Assembly (NCBI GenBank): GCA_019873645.1 | Contig: JAIOAX010000018.1 | Coordinates: forward strand, 1-64,000 | DNA: 64,000 nt | Direction: 5' to 3' | DNA from: Chloroflexota bacterium | Lineage (GTDB): Bacteria > Chloroflexota > Anaerolineae > B4-G1 > SLSP01 | In this document: piece after piece, positions 43,501-50,721 of the stretch | Numbering within the stretch: position 1 is the stretch's first letter | How the letters are laid out: each line of letters begins with the position of its first letter | Notes under the pieces: generated by a model | The model's database searches: none | Told to the model about the DNA's origin: nothing | The model's input: the letters and a program-made list of their open reading frames with translations, nothing else | Program-made: the position numbers and the translations under genes

Positions 43501-44892
43501 AAGCGCTGCGACCGCACCTGTCAGCGGGAACACCCAGCGAAAAGGAGAATGGGATTGGCTCAGGAAGGGCAAGGCATACACTAACGCATAGATCGGCGTC
43601 CCGAAGATACATCCCAACGAAAATAGCGACAACAGCGTAAAGAACGGTACGTAAGGATGGCGCAACCAATTTTGGATTTTGGATTTTAGATTTTGGATTG
43701 GATTTTGGATGGCGACGGATCGCGGCCTGCCAACTGACAGCTGTGGACTCACGACGGCTACCAGGGCCAGGAGCAACGGCAGGATTCCTAAATACGCGCC
43801 CCCTTCAACGTAGTTTTTGGTGTCCCAATTGAACGCAGAGATGGCTTCTCCGTAAGCATTGACGGTGGCCCGGAGTGTCGCGCCAGTCAAGAAATTCCGC
43901 AGCGTTGTGTGGGTGGGATTGCCAAAGAAGTTGGGAATCAGGAAAGTGATGATCCGCCGTTTAGGGTAAGCCCAGCCCAGAACCTCGGAAAGCGTGACGG
44001 CCCCCTGACGGAAGCTGCTGTTGACAACCTCATACAGCGGCAAAAGCTGTAAGGCACCGAGCGCCAGTCCCAGGCCGACCATTAACACTAAACCCAACGC
44101 CGGGCTGAGGACTGCGGTGTGCCATGCCGTGCGTGGCCGGGTCAATGCCGTGTGGATAAGCCGCCACGCGCCGAACATGCCCATCACCAGCAGGACAAAG
44201 TAAGTCATCTCGGCATGGCCGGCGAAGATTTGCAACCCCAGGATGAGCGCGCCGCCCAGTGCCCAGGGCAACATCGCCCGTTCTTGCCGCATAAAACGCG
44301 CCCGCCGCACGGTCAGCTCGACGAACGCCAGCAACAGCGGCAACCATGACGCCGCCGCAACGATCATCGGGTGAACGACCGAGACAACCAGAAACCCGCT
44401 TAACTCAAAAGTGACGCCGGCCAGGAGCGCCCCCAGGCGGTTGGCGCCGATGGTGCGTCCCAGGATGTACATTGAAATTCCGGCCAGCCCCAATTGCAGC
44501 ACAATGAACACCCCAAACGCGCGCGGCAGTGGTATCAGGAAGAAAATCCAGGTCAGCGGATAGAGGGCCGAATGTTGTCCGTTTGCCAGAAACGGATGGC
44601 CGGCGAAGAGGTAAGGGTCCCAGAGAGGCAGTTCCCGCATCTGCAATGCCGTGGTTAAAAAACGCTTCCAGGGGTAATTTTGCAGAATCAGATCGGCGAC
44701 CAGTCCATTTTGTACTTCGGTCACACCCATCTGTGCAGCAGCCGCGTGGTAAGGGGCAAAGGTGTACAGCGCGTCCACCGGCAGCAGGGTTTTGTCTCCC
44801 AGAACCACCGGAGCGAAAATCAGCAGGGGCAGGATAAGCAATATCCCTGCTGGTACAAAGTCGCGCCATAGCTTTTGCAGGCCCATTTTCAT
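40555..44892 (-). CDS. YfhO-like membrane protein fused to a polysaccharide flippase
   Basis: About 1445 residues. The first ~960 are a YfhO-type protein: many membrane segments, LPLWDPYLFAGHPFLANGQH near the start (a catalytic-loop-like Asp), then a soluble domain (WLILADSYFPGWKAFV). From about residue 970 (RLAKNSVAPILLTLFNRVIE) a second polytopic half has the layout of Wzx/MATE-type oligosaccharide flippases (LGPANAGDYYYAINVFVWFD, KIDVFLMEPILGNLVLGLYS, PSMFTLALFPVISRQ). So a glycosyltransferase-like protein and a lipid-linked sugar flippase share one chain. In-frame repeat stretches occur at about residues 396-410 and 469-543. ATG 44892 has AGGTGG upstream. No stop or frame break separates the halves. 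Confidence 0.85.
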   Translation of the reverse strand: MKMGLQKLWRDFVPAGILLILPLLIFAPVVLGDKTLLPVDALYTFAPYHAAAAQMGVTEVQNGLVADLILQNYPWKRFLTTALQMRELPLWDPYLFAGHPFLANGQHSALYPLTWIFFLIPLPRAFGVFIVLQLGLAGISMYILGRTIGANRLGALLAGVTFELSGFLVVSVVHPMIVAAASWLPLLLAFVELTVRRARFMRQERAMLPWALGGALILGLQIFAGHAEMTYFVLLVMGMFGAWRLIHTALTRPRTAWHTAVLSPALGLVLMVGLGLALGALQLLPLYEVVNSSFRQGAVTLSEVLGWAYPKRRIITFLIPNFFGNPTHTTLRNFLTGATLRATVNAYGEAISAFNWDTKNYVEGGAYLGILPLLLALVAVVSPQLSVGRPRSVAIQNPIQNLKSKIQNWLRHPYVPFFTLLSLFSLGCIFGTPIYALVYALPFLSQSHSPFRWVFPLTGAVAALAGLGATRMSELRISELRISESANERMDESANERMGESVKQRSGEAAKQRSSTAPNPQSLIPNPQSRFTFHVLRILRFDAAPDVISIIGAGAIWTGLALWGGLWLSRLTFGRIEPLVERAFWSLALAANAFPDHRAFYAYLFPWVQLAALLLVGAGIVLRVSHCPIYLPKRLGRRPVWEMLAVLILVVDLVTFGAGFNPAVNPDLLNYTPPVVEFLRRDAGLWRFSTFDPHGRKTFNANTGMFYDFQDVRGYDSLFPAQYARYMGWIEPQNELLYNRIAPFTQFSSLDSPLTDLLNVKYIITEEEIPLPKYQLVYQDDAVRVYENLGVTPRAFTLPMTATVVAPDVEAVGQLIQRYDPRFYAIIEAEFARSVAVPTSPPTPATPVEQTVRAYGRNEVLIEATIDGPSWLILADSYFPGWKAFVRRPGAGEDAEREVPIARVAGNFRGVRLEESSIVRFKYSPDSVKIGAFVSFLAGMGIVFLAVVWVWRRAYHEQDGHSTVQRLAKNSVAPILLTLFNRVIELAFAALMLRILGPANAGDYYYAINVFVWFDILTNFGLDAYLTREVARARDRANRFLFNTTAVRLGLSLAGIPLVLGFILLRQTLIADFTAPASRQAMLALVLLYIGLIPGSISKGLTSLFYAYEKAEYPAAISTVSTLVRVAVQTAVLLAGWGIIGLAGSAIAINLITLGILGSLAVRMFFRPCWESDRALRQDMIGESWPLMVNHFLATLFYKIDVFLMEPILGNLVLGLYSVGYKFLDAVMVVPSMFTLALFPVISRQAKEDRAGFLRFYQLGAKILLTLALPTAVIATLAAREMVLVLGGPEYLPGGMIALQLMAWSMPIGWLNSLTQYVLIALDQQRYLTRAYLFAFTFSLIGNLVLMPVYGYRASAVLHIFSELALMVPFVMGVQKQLERVQWRDILSKPLLATAAMGGVALLMMPLGRGAALVGAVVVFPLVAWRLKLLTAEEQALLSPLLRRK
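43272..43490. repeat. Composite B+F+A repeat inside the YfhO-flippase gene
   Basis: In plus-strand order: ACGTAAAACGTGAAACGTAA (B), TTGGGGATTAGGGATTAGGG (F), then GCTTCGCCACTTCGC and CATTCGCTCATTCGC units (A). It is translated in frame into a hydrophilic stretch (SELRISELRISESANERMDE and on) between two membrane segments. Confidence 0.85.
43670..43712. repeat. Family F-like repeat (TTTTGGATTTTGGATTTTAG) inside the YfhO-flippase gene
   Basis: GGATTTTGGA units encode IQNPIQNLKSKIQN on the minus strand, again in a loop between membrane segments. Confidence 0.75.
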
Positions 44893-44935
44893 GACCAACC
44901 GACCACCTGACTAATTGACCTTTCGACTAACGTAG
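44893..44935. repeat. Family G repeat (CGACCACCTGACTAATTGAC)
   Basis: Units of GACTAA/GACCAC type directly upstream of the YfhO-flippase start; related to 31200-31262. Confidence 0.6.
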
Positions 44936-44985
44936 CAATCCTATCATACAACCGGTAATAGGCAATCGTTATGCGGCTGGCACAC

Positions 44986-45014
44986 AAAAAGGGCCTGGAA
45001 TGATTTCCAGGCCC
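44986..45014 (-). terminator. Intrinsic terminator after the REC/GGDEF-like gene
   Basis: GGGCCTGGAA (44991-45000) pairs perfectly with TTCCAGGCCC (45005-45014) around a 4-nt loop; on the minus strand the stem is followed by five T. It ends the roadblock-V4R-REC operon 20 bp after its last stop. Confidence 0.85.
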
Positions 45015-45033
45015 TCCGGTATGACCGACCCGC

Positions 45034-45918
45034 CTAGCCTTGCTTTTTTTTGCCGAACAAGGCTTGCCGTAGTTGCGCCAGGTCCCCGCCTTTGGGAAGC
45101 TGCTCACTCGCCAGCAATTTCACATCGAAGTTGATCTTGGGGAGCGCCGATCCATCGCTGCACGTCCCCCGCTCCCAGTCGAGGTGGGGATAGAAGAACG
45201 AGATGGCCTCATTGAGCCGTTGATTCAGGCGTCCTAAGGCGACGTGGCCGTCCTGACCTGCCGGGGCCAGGATGACAAACTGATAAGTATCGAGCTGTCC
45301 GACAAAGGGATCATTGCCGATCATTTCTGTTGCCGTATTGCGCAGGATCAGCGCAACAGCGCGCAGCACATCATCGTGAGCCACAAAACCGTAAGCGTCG
45401 CTGAAAGCGGGCATGCCCAGGAGGGAGATACCGATGAGGGCGAGGTTTTTGTCGGCGATGACCCGTTCCACCTGCTCTTCTACCAGCATGGAGGTCGGCA
45501 GGCCGGTGATCGGGTCCAGGAACGTATCCAGATTGCTGCGGCGCAGGACATTCCGTACCCGGAAACGCAGTTCTTGCACATCGAAAGGTTTGGTGATATA
45601 GTCCACCGCCCCCAGTTGCAAGCCCGTCAACCGATCCATTCGTTCGCGGCGTTCGGTCAGGAAGATAATCGGCGTGTGTTCGGTGCGCCGTTGACTGCGC
45701 AACGCCATGCACACTTCATAACCATCAATATCGGGCAGATGAATGTCCAAAACGACCAGATCGGGCAGCGTCTCCGTCGCAATCTTCAGGGCGTCTTGCC
45801 CCCAGGCAGCATGCGAGACCTGATATCCCACGGAGGAGAAATAAGCGGAAAGCATTTCCGCCGTGTTGGGATCATCTTCGACGATGAGAATATGACGAGG
45901 AGTCCCATCTTTAGCCAT
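45034..45918 (-). CDS. Response regulator with a degenerate GGDEF-like output domain
   Basis: 294 residues. The receiver has ILIVEDDP, the phospho-Asp in VVLDIHLPDIDG, and YITKPFDVQEL. The C-terminal half starts LDPITGLPTSMLVEEQVERV, recalling the DxLTGLxNR start of GGDEF domains, but the active-site loop reads GQLDTYQFVIL, not GGEEF. It is unlikely to make c-di-GMP; a binding or signalling role is more likely. Last gene of a three-gene unit, followed by a strong terminator. Confidence 0.8.
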   Translation of the reverse strand: MAKDGTPRHILIVEDDPNTAEMLSAYFSSVGYQVSHAAWGQDALKIATETLPDLVVLDIHLPDIDGYEVCMALRSQRRTEHTPIIFLTERRERMDRLTGLQLGAVDYITKPFDVQELRFRVRNVLRRSNLDTFLDPITGLPTSMLVEEQVERVIADKNLALIGISLLGMPAFSDAYGFVAHDDVLRAVALILRNTATEMIGNDPFVGQLDTYQFVILAPAGQDGHVALGRLNQRLNEAISFFYPHLDWERGTCSDGSALPKINFDVKLLASEQLPKGGDLAQLRQALFGKKKQG

Positions 45919-45930
45919 TGTGGATGTATC

Positions 45931-46569
45931 CTAACCGATAGGCTCTTTGTAGACGGCGAAAGTGCAGTTCTGGGCGCCCATTCCAATACAGGTCAATTGA
46001 TCCACGCGGAAAGTACGGCCACCGCTCAACCAGCGCAGCGCTTCCTCGATGATGCCGGCCGCGATAAAACCGCCTGGGCGTTCGACCTGCCGTCCCCAAC
46101 ACATAGAACAGCGGTCAATGATGTAATGGAAGTGATCGCCACCGGGGTCTTTGACGTAAGAAGTCTGATCGCTCAGCGAGTCAAAGACTTTGGCTACGGC
46201 AGGCAGGCCGGCTTTGAGTTTCGCCTGGAGTGGCAAAACTTTGAAGGCCAGATCGCTGGCGCCGACCAGTGCGCCGAAGTTGGCCAGACCCTGTGCGAAG
46301 AGCACCCGCCCGAGGCGCAATTGCAATCCCCGCCCGCCGCGCGGCCCGTACATTTCCTCAAGGGCCTTGTTCAAGGCAGAAATGTAGGCAAAATCAAAAC
46401 CCTTGTCCATATTGTCGGCAGGGGGATTATCAATGAATTGCGATAGCCCGGCCATGTTGAGGATGGCGTTCAATCCATTGCGCCCCATAATCTCTTCGAG
46501 CGCGTCGAACAAGATGAGACCAAAACGATTGGGGTAATAAAATCCACTGGGTTCAGGGGTATTAGCCAC
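45931..46569 (-). CDS. V4R-domain-like sensor protein (paralogue of 4636-5262)
   Basis: 212 residues from a GTG start with GAGGAGG upstream. Shares YGPRGG, RLGRVLF, DRCSMCWGR and a final QLTCIGMGAQNC with the product at 4636-5262. The cysteines could bind metal. In the operon with a roadblock protein and a response regulator it is likely the ligand-sensing part. Ligand unknown. Confidence 0.7.
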   Translation of the reverse strand: MANTPEPSGFYYPNRFGLILFDALEEIMGRNGLNAILNMAGLSQFIDNPPADNMDKGFDFAYISALNKALEEMYGPRGGRGLQLRLGRVLFAQGLANFGALVGASDLAFKVLPLQAKLKAGLPAVAKVFDSLSDQTSYVKDPGGDHFHYIIDRCSMCWGRQVERPGGFIAAGIIEEALRWLSGGRTFRVDQLTCIGMGAQNCTFAVYKEPIG

Positions 46570-46587
46570 TGTACAACCTCCTCCGTG

Positions 46588-46962
46588 CTACAGAATCGCT
46601 GAAAGTTCTTCGGCAGCTCGACGCATATCTAAGAAGAGAAGCCCTAATTTGGCCTGTTGTCGAGCTAAGACGGTAAGTACGGCTTCTTCTCCAACAGCGC
46701 GAAGGATCACGTACCCCTTCTCGCCCCTGACATACACCTCGTCCAGCATCCCCCGTTTCAATTCACTGGCGATGCGCTCACCCAACGACAGCATTGCTGC
46801 GGACATGGCCGAAACGCGATCCTCCTCAACGCTTTGGGGAAGGGAAGAGGCGATAGGAAGTCCATCTACACTGATAATAGCGGCTGCCTCGATGTCGGGG
46901 CTGCTGGTTTGAAGCTCACGTAGTCGCTCCACCATTCGTTCGTTCCGAGATGTGCTTGCCAT
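46588..46962 (-). CDS. Roadblock/LC7 domain protein (MglB-like)
   Basis: About 124 residues. EAAAIISVDGLPIASSLPQS, MSAAMLSLGERIASELKRG and YVILRAVGEEAVLTVLARQQ follow the roadblock fold; such proteins dimerise and regulate small GTPases (MglB with MglA). No MglA-type GTPase is in the window. ATG 46962 is preferred, since GGAGG lies 9 nt upstream; ATG 46971 would touch it. First gene of the roadblock-V4R-REC operon. Confidence 0.85.
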   Translation of the reverse strand: MASTSRNERMVERLRELQTSSPDIEAAAIISVDGLPIASSLPQSVEEDRVSAMSAAMLSLGERIASELKRGMLDEVYVRGEKGYVILRAVGEEAVLTVLARQQAKLGLLFLDMRRAAEELSAIL

Positions 46963-47033
46963 GCTATTCATCCTCCGCCAGGGGATTATACCCCCTTATT
47001 GAAAATGTACTACTTTGAGGTGATGCTGTAAAA

Positions 47034-47062
47034 AGGTTACCATAGGAATACAACATTGTCAA
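47034..47062 (-). promoter_or_regulatory. Candidate promoter of the roadblock operon
   Basis: Minus-strand TTGACA (47062-47057), 17-nt spacer, TAACCT (47039-47034), 70 bp upstream of the roadblock ATG. The -35 is perfect, the -10 weak. Confidence 0.4.
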
Positions 47063-47187
47063 GGCAAGGTTGTAAAATCACGCAGCGTCTCAATTCTGCA
47101 AGCCACAAACCCTGTTTTGCTGTTTCTGTGCTCTGGTTATATTTTAACCGGATTTTTCAGAATGGCAAAACAAGGCCCTGATGGGTG

Positions 47188-47216
47188 TTGTTATTTGTCC
47201 AAAACTATGCTATACT
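47188..47216 (+). promoter_or_regulatory. Candidate promoter of the RRM protein gene
   Basis: TTGTTA (47188-47193), 17 nt, TATACT (47211-47216) with an extended TGC before it. It leaves a leader of about 80 nt. With the roadblock promoter this accounts for the 342-bp divergent spacer. Confidence 0.55.
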
Positions 47217-47304
47217 ACCTTACATACCCAGACTCGCTAAGCCGTGACTGTCTTCAGTTCCGGACCGTAGAGCCATATTTTAATTTCACGAGGAGTAGAG
47301 GAGT

Positions 47305-47676
47305 ATGTCTAAAACGCTGTATGTAGGTAATTTGTCATGGGGCACCACTGAAGAAAAGGTCCGTGAACTGTTCGGGCAGTACGGTCCGGTCTTGTCGCTG
47401 CGCTGGATCACTGACCGCGAGACGGGACGTTTTCGGGGTTTTTGTTTTGTGGAAATGGACAACGCGAACGCCGATAAAGCCATCCACGCGCTCAACGGCT
47501 TTGAATGTGATGGTCGTGCACTGCGGGTGAATGTTGCGGAAGAGCGACAGGAGCGGCGCGGTGGGCGTGGCGGGAATGTCGGAAGCGGCCGGGATGGCGG
47601 CGGCGGTGGGCGACGTCGCAGCGGTGGCTATCGCGACCGCGACCGGGACCGGGACGACCGGGATTCATCCTGGTAA
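47305..47676 (+). CDS. RRM-type RNA-binding protein with Gly/Arg-rich tail
   Basis: 123 residues. One RNA recognition motif with RNP2 LYVGNL and RNP1 RGFCFVEM at residues 1-80, followed by a tail RRGGRGGNVGSGRDGGGGGR and an RDRD repeat. Such single-RRM proteins are RNA chaperones, often cold-induced in Cyanobacteria; the ~80-nt leader would allow such control. A terminator follows immediately. Confidence 0.92.
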   Translation: MSKTLYVGNLSWGTTEEKVRELFGQYGPVLSLRWITDRETGRFRGFCFVEMDNANADKAIHALNGFECDGRALRVNVAEERQERRGGRGGNVGSGRDGGGGGRRRSGGYRDRDRDRDDRDSSW

Positions 47677-47693
47677 TCACGGGATACCTCGTG

Positions 47694-47731
47694 AAACCGC
47701 TGGAACGGAATGGCGTTTCAGCGGTTTTTTT
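47694..47731 (+). terminator. Intrinsic terminator of the RRM gene
   Basis: AAACCGCTGGAAC (47694-47706) pairs with GTTTCAGCGGTTT (one G-U) from 47715, followed by a run of T. Confidence 0.85.
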
Positions 47732-47758
47732 GGCGCATTGACACGGAGGTAAGCGGCT

Positions 47759-48451
47759 ATGGAGACCTTAGTGGCCATCTGGAAGCAAGCTCAAGCGGGC
47801 GACCGCGCCGGCGCTAGACGCAAACTGCTCTCAATCCTGCGCACTAACCCCGAAAACGTACAGGCCTGGCTGCTGATGGCCGCGCTGCTCGACGATCCAG
47901 CCCAACAGGCCGAGTGTTGTCGCCGGGTTTTGGCTCTCGATCCTCAAAACCCGCATGCCACGGCCATGTTGCAGAAACTGTGTCCCTCTGAACCAGATGT
48001 GGAAATCCCCGATCTCTTTGAACCTGGGGAAGATATCGAAGCCGCCGAAGAAGCCGCTGCCCTTACCCGCAAGGAACTGACGCGCTATGTCGTCCGTGAA
48101 CTGGGGAGCGAAGCCGATCGCAACACCCTGATCCGCTACGTATGTGAAAATGGCGATATGACATGGCCTCAGGCAGAAGCGTTTGTCGCGCGCGTGGCCC
48201 TGGAACATGAATCTGAGATCGTTAGACGACGCACGCCTTTCCTGATGATGCTCAGCGTGGTGACGCTTGTGGGGGGCGCATTGATCGCGCTGGTATGTGG
48301 CTATGCGATATGGGCCTTTTTTTCATCCCGACCTCTGTTGCGTTTAGATCACGCGATCTACGGCCTTATGGCTGGCTTGAGCATGGTTGCCGGTGGCTTG
48401 ATCGGGATTATGCGCCTGGTCAAATCATTGCGCGACGCTTCGGTTGTGTAA
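47759..48451 (+). CDS. TPR-like protein with two C-terminal membrane helices
   Basis: 230 residues. The N-terminal 75 residues form helical pairs (RKLLSILRTNPENVQAWLLM, CCRRVLALDPQNPHA). A linker precedes two membrane segments (MLSVVTLVGGALIALVCGYA and IYGLMAGLSMVAGGLIGIM). GGAGG precedes the ATG. Function unknown. Confidence 0.7.
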   Translation: METLVAIWKQAQAGDRAGARRKLLSILRTNPENVQAWLLMAALLDDPAQQAECCRRVLALDPQNPHATAMLQKLCPSEPDVEIPDLFEPGEDIEAAEEAAALTRKELTRYVVRELGSEADRNTLIRYVCENGDMTWPQAEAFVARVALEHESEIVRRRTPFLMMLSVVTLVGGALIALVCGYAIWAFFSSRPLLRLDHAIYGLMAGLSMVAGGLIGIMRLVKSLRDASVV

Positions 48452-48477
48452 TCTGCGGTATAATAGCTTTGTTATTG

Positions 48478-48588
48478 TGTCAACGGATTGAACGGATTCT
48501 AACGAATTTTTAACTTGCATATCATAGAACTGGCAGTGTGAGTGGCTACTTGTGCTGCCATAAACGTTTGAACGTTCCAACGCTTTTC
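48478..48588. repeat. Family H (AACGGATTGAACGGATTC) and family C (AAACGTTTGAACGTTCC) repeats
   Basis: Two short repeat stretches occupy the 147-bp spacer upstream of chlD, ending at its CAGGAGG ribosome binding site. Confidence 0.7.
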
Positions 48589-48598
48589 AGGAGGTTGT

Positions 48599-49720
48599 GT
48601 GGCTTATAGCGGACGTTTTGTATTTCCTTTTACTGCAATTGTGGATCAGGAACGCATGAAGCGTGCTTTGATCCTCAATGCGATTAACTCACGCATCGGC
48701 GGCGTGCTGATCCGCGGCGAACGTGGCACGGCAAAATCCACGGCGGCCCGCGCCCTGGCGGCCCTGCTGCCCGATATTGACGTGGTGGCCGGCGATCCTT
48801 TCGGCTGCGACCCCGATCAGCCGACGACGTGGTGCACGAACTGCCGCGACCATGCCGCGCAAGGCGAGTCGCTCCCGCGCGTCACCAAGAAAGTGCCGTT
48901 CGTGGAATTGCCGATCGGCGCAACCGAAGACCGGGTGGTGGGGACGCTGGACATCGAGCGCGCCATCCAGAAGGGCGAGCGCCGCTTTGAGCCGGGCGTG
49001 CTGGCCGCCGCCAACCGGGGCGTCTTGTATGTGGACGAGGTTAACCTGCTGGACGATCATATTGTGGATGTGCTGCTGGATGCTGCCGCCATGGGCGTGA
49101 ACACCGTTGAACGCGAGGGCATCTCTTTTCAACACCCGGCGCGCTTCATTCTGGTGGGGACGATGAACCCCGAAGAAGGCGACCTGCGCCCGCAGTTGTT
49201 GGATCGCTTTGCGTTGTGTGTGGATGTCCAGGGGGTCCGCGACGCGCGGGCGCGCATGGCGATTATGGAACGCAATCTGGCCTTTGAGCAAGACCCCGAG
49301 GGCTTCTACGAGGAATGGAGACCGCAGGAAGCCTTGCTCGCACGGCGGATCGAAGAAGCGCGTTGTTTGTTGCCTGAAGTGTGCTATACCCGCACCGATA
49401 TGGCGACCATCGCCGAAATGATGGCCGGCCTGGGAGTAGACGGCCACCGCGCCGATCTGGTGATCCTCAAAACCGCTGTGGCGCATGCTGCCTGGGAAGG
49501 CCGCCGCCGTATCACAGACCGCGATATTATGCTGGCGGCCGAACTGACGCTGCCCCATCGGCTGAAGCGCAAGCCCTTCGACGAAGTGCAGACTTCTATC
49601 GCCGAGCTGGATAAGATGGTCGCAGCAGCGCGCGACCGGGCCGCTGAAAGTGAACCGGAGGCGGAAGAAGTCTCTCTCCAGGGCGAAGCTGCCGGGGAGG
49701 ACCGCCCAAAAAAAGTGTAG
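48599..49720 (+). CDS. chlD: Zero-frame product of chlD: ChlI/BchI-like AAA+ ATPase subunit
   Basis: 373 residues from GTG with CAGGAGG upstream. AAA+ domain with Walker A GERGTAKST, Walker B VLYVDEVNLLDD, the loop GTMNPEEGDLRPQLLDRFAL, then a helical lid. It matches the small (ATPase) subunit of magnesium/cobalt chelatase, ending after an acidic linker. The stop TAG follows the slippery A7 directly. Continuing in the -1 frame yields the medium subunit. In chlD genes of cobalamin producers such frameshifting has been reported to give both subunits from one gene; here that would serve cobalt insertion with CobN, which is not in the window. Confidence 0.9.
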   Translation: MAYSGRFVFPFTAIVDQERMKRALILNAINSRIGGVLIRGERGTAKSTAARALAALLPDIDVVAGDPFGCDPDQPTTWCTNCRDHAAQGESLPRVTKKVPFVELPIGATEDRVVGTLDIERAIQKGERRFEPGVLAAANRGVLYVDEVNLLDDHIVDVLLDAAAMGVNTVEREGISFQHPARFILVGTMNPEEGDLRPQLLDRFALCVDVQGVRDARARMAIMERNLAFEQDPEGFYEEWRPQEALLARRIEEARCLLPEVCYTRTDMATIAEMMAGLGVDGHRADLVILKTAVAHAAWEGRRRITDRDIMLAAELTLPHRLKRKPFDEVQTSIAELDKMVAAARDRAAESEPEAEEVSLQGEAAGEDRPKKV

Positions 49721-49769
49721 AGGTTGAGGCGCGCGAAGCCGCAGATCAGACCAGCGGTGCGCCTCAACC
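49694..49769 (+). promoter_or_regulatory. -1 programmed ribosomal frameshift cassette in chlD
   Basis: Four elements in order: Shine-Dalgarno-like GGGGAGG (49694-49700); slippery A-AAA-AAA (49708-49714) with zero-frame codons CCA AAA AAA GTG TAG; zero-frame stop 49718-49720; and an 11-bp perfect stem GGTTGAGGCGC (49722-49732) with GCGCCTCAACC (49759-49769), loop 26 nt, starting 7 nt after the slippery run. Spacing and order are those of known bacterial -1 frameshift sites such as dnaX. Confidence 0.88.
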
Positions 49770-50679
49770 GCAAGCCTATTCGCAAGATGTCCCCAAATGG
49801 CCCACCGAAGGGACGTGGTGGGAGGGCGGCAAAGTTATCCAACCCGGCGAAATTTTCCAGCCCCGGCGCCTGGAGACACTGCCGGATCGGCGGGTGCGTT
49901 CATCCGGCGGCAAACGCAGCCGCACTCGCACGGATCGTAAACGCGGGCGCTACATCAGCGCATTGCCTTCGCCACGTGATGCGTCGGACCTGGCGTTCGA
50001 TGCGACGTTGCGCGCGGCCGCACCTTTTCAGCAGCAACGGGCTGCCGGAGAAGCGGGAACACCGCTGTTCCACTTGCGCCCTGAAGATTACCACAAGAAG
50101 GTGCGTGTGCGTCGTGCCGCCAACCTGATTATTTTTTTGGTGGACGCCTCGTGGTCTATGGCTGTCTCGGAACGCATGGAAGCCACGAAGGGCGCGATTT
50201 TCTCCCTGCTGACCGATGCTTATCAGCGCCGTGACCGGGTAGGCATGATCGTTTTCCAGAAGGACCGGGCGACCCTGGTGCTACCGCCGACCAATAGCGT
50301 GGATCTGGCAAAGCAGATGTTGGTGAACATGCCGGTTGGCGGAAAGACACCGCTCTCGGCAGGGTTGTGGCTGGCGCACCGTACCATTGAGCAGGAATTG
50401 CGGCGCTATGCAGAGCTGTTGCCGCTGCTGGTCATCCTCACCGATGGCGCAGGGAACGTCTCGATGGGCGATATGCCGCCGCAACTCGAGGCGTATCACA
50501 TTGCCGAACAGATTGCCGAAGCCGATATTCGCTCTATCGTGGTCAACATGGAAAGCCCCGACTACGACAAAGGGCTAGCGCAGGCATTGGCCGAGCACCT
50601 CGGCGGCGTTTGCTACAATCTGGCGTCGCTCCATGCTGAAGCCTTGTTGAATATGGTGCGTGGGGAACTGTCGCTGTGA
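49714..50679 (+). CDS. chlD: -1 frame part of chlD: linker and VWA domain of the ChlD-like subunit
   Basis: 321 residues reached by -1 frameshift from 49714, giving a total chain of about 693 residues (AAA+ plus acidic/Pro-rich linker plus VWA), the usual layout and length of fused chelatase D subunits. The VWA domain has the MIDAS motif VDASWSMAVS, TDGAGNVSMGD and ends HAEALLNMVRGEL. No convincing start codon or ribosome binding site precedes it: the first in-frame GTG (49894) lies inside the linker after some 60 conserved-looking residues. So it is made as a fusion. Also possible is a sequencing error in A7, but the flanking elements argue against it. Confidence 0.85.
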   Translation, partial: SVEVEAREAADQTSGAPQPQAYSQDVPKWPTEGTWWEGGKVIQPGEIFQPRRLETLPDRRVRSSGGKRSRTRTDRKRGRYISALPSPRDASDLAFDATLRAAAPFQQQRAAGEAGTPLFHLRPEDYHKKVRVRRAANLIIFLVDASWSMAVSERMEATKGAIFSLLTDAYQRRDRVGMIVFQKDRATLVLPPTNSVDLAKQMLVNMPVGGKTPLSAGLWLAHRTIEQELRRYAELLPLLVILTDGAGNVSMGDMPPQLEAYHIAEQIAEADIRSIVVNMESPDYDKGLAQALAEHLGGVCYNLASLHAEALLNMVRGELSL

Positions 50680-50721
50680 TACGGTTTGTTTCCCAATATT
50701 GGCCTGACGAGGGGATTGATT

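Noticed and set aside
48599-50679. chlD as a broken pseudogene or two independent genes
   Set aside because: Both frames keep all motifs, the VWA part lacks a start signal, and slip site, SD-like element and stem are correctly spaced.
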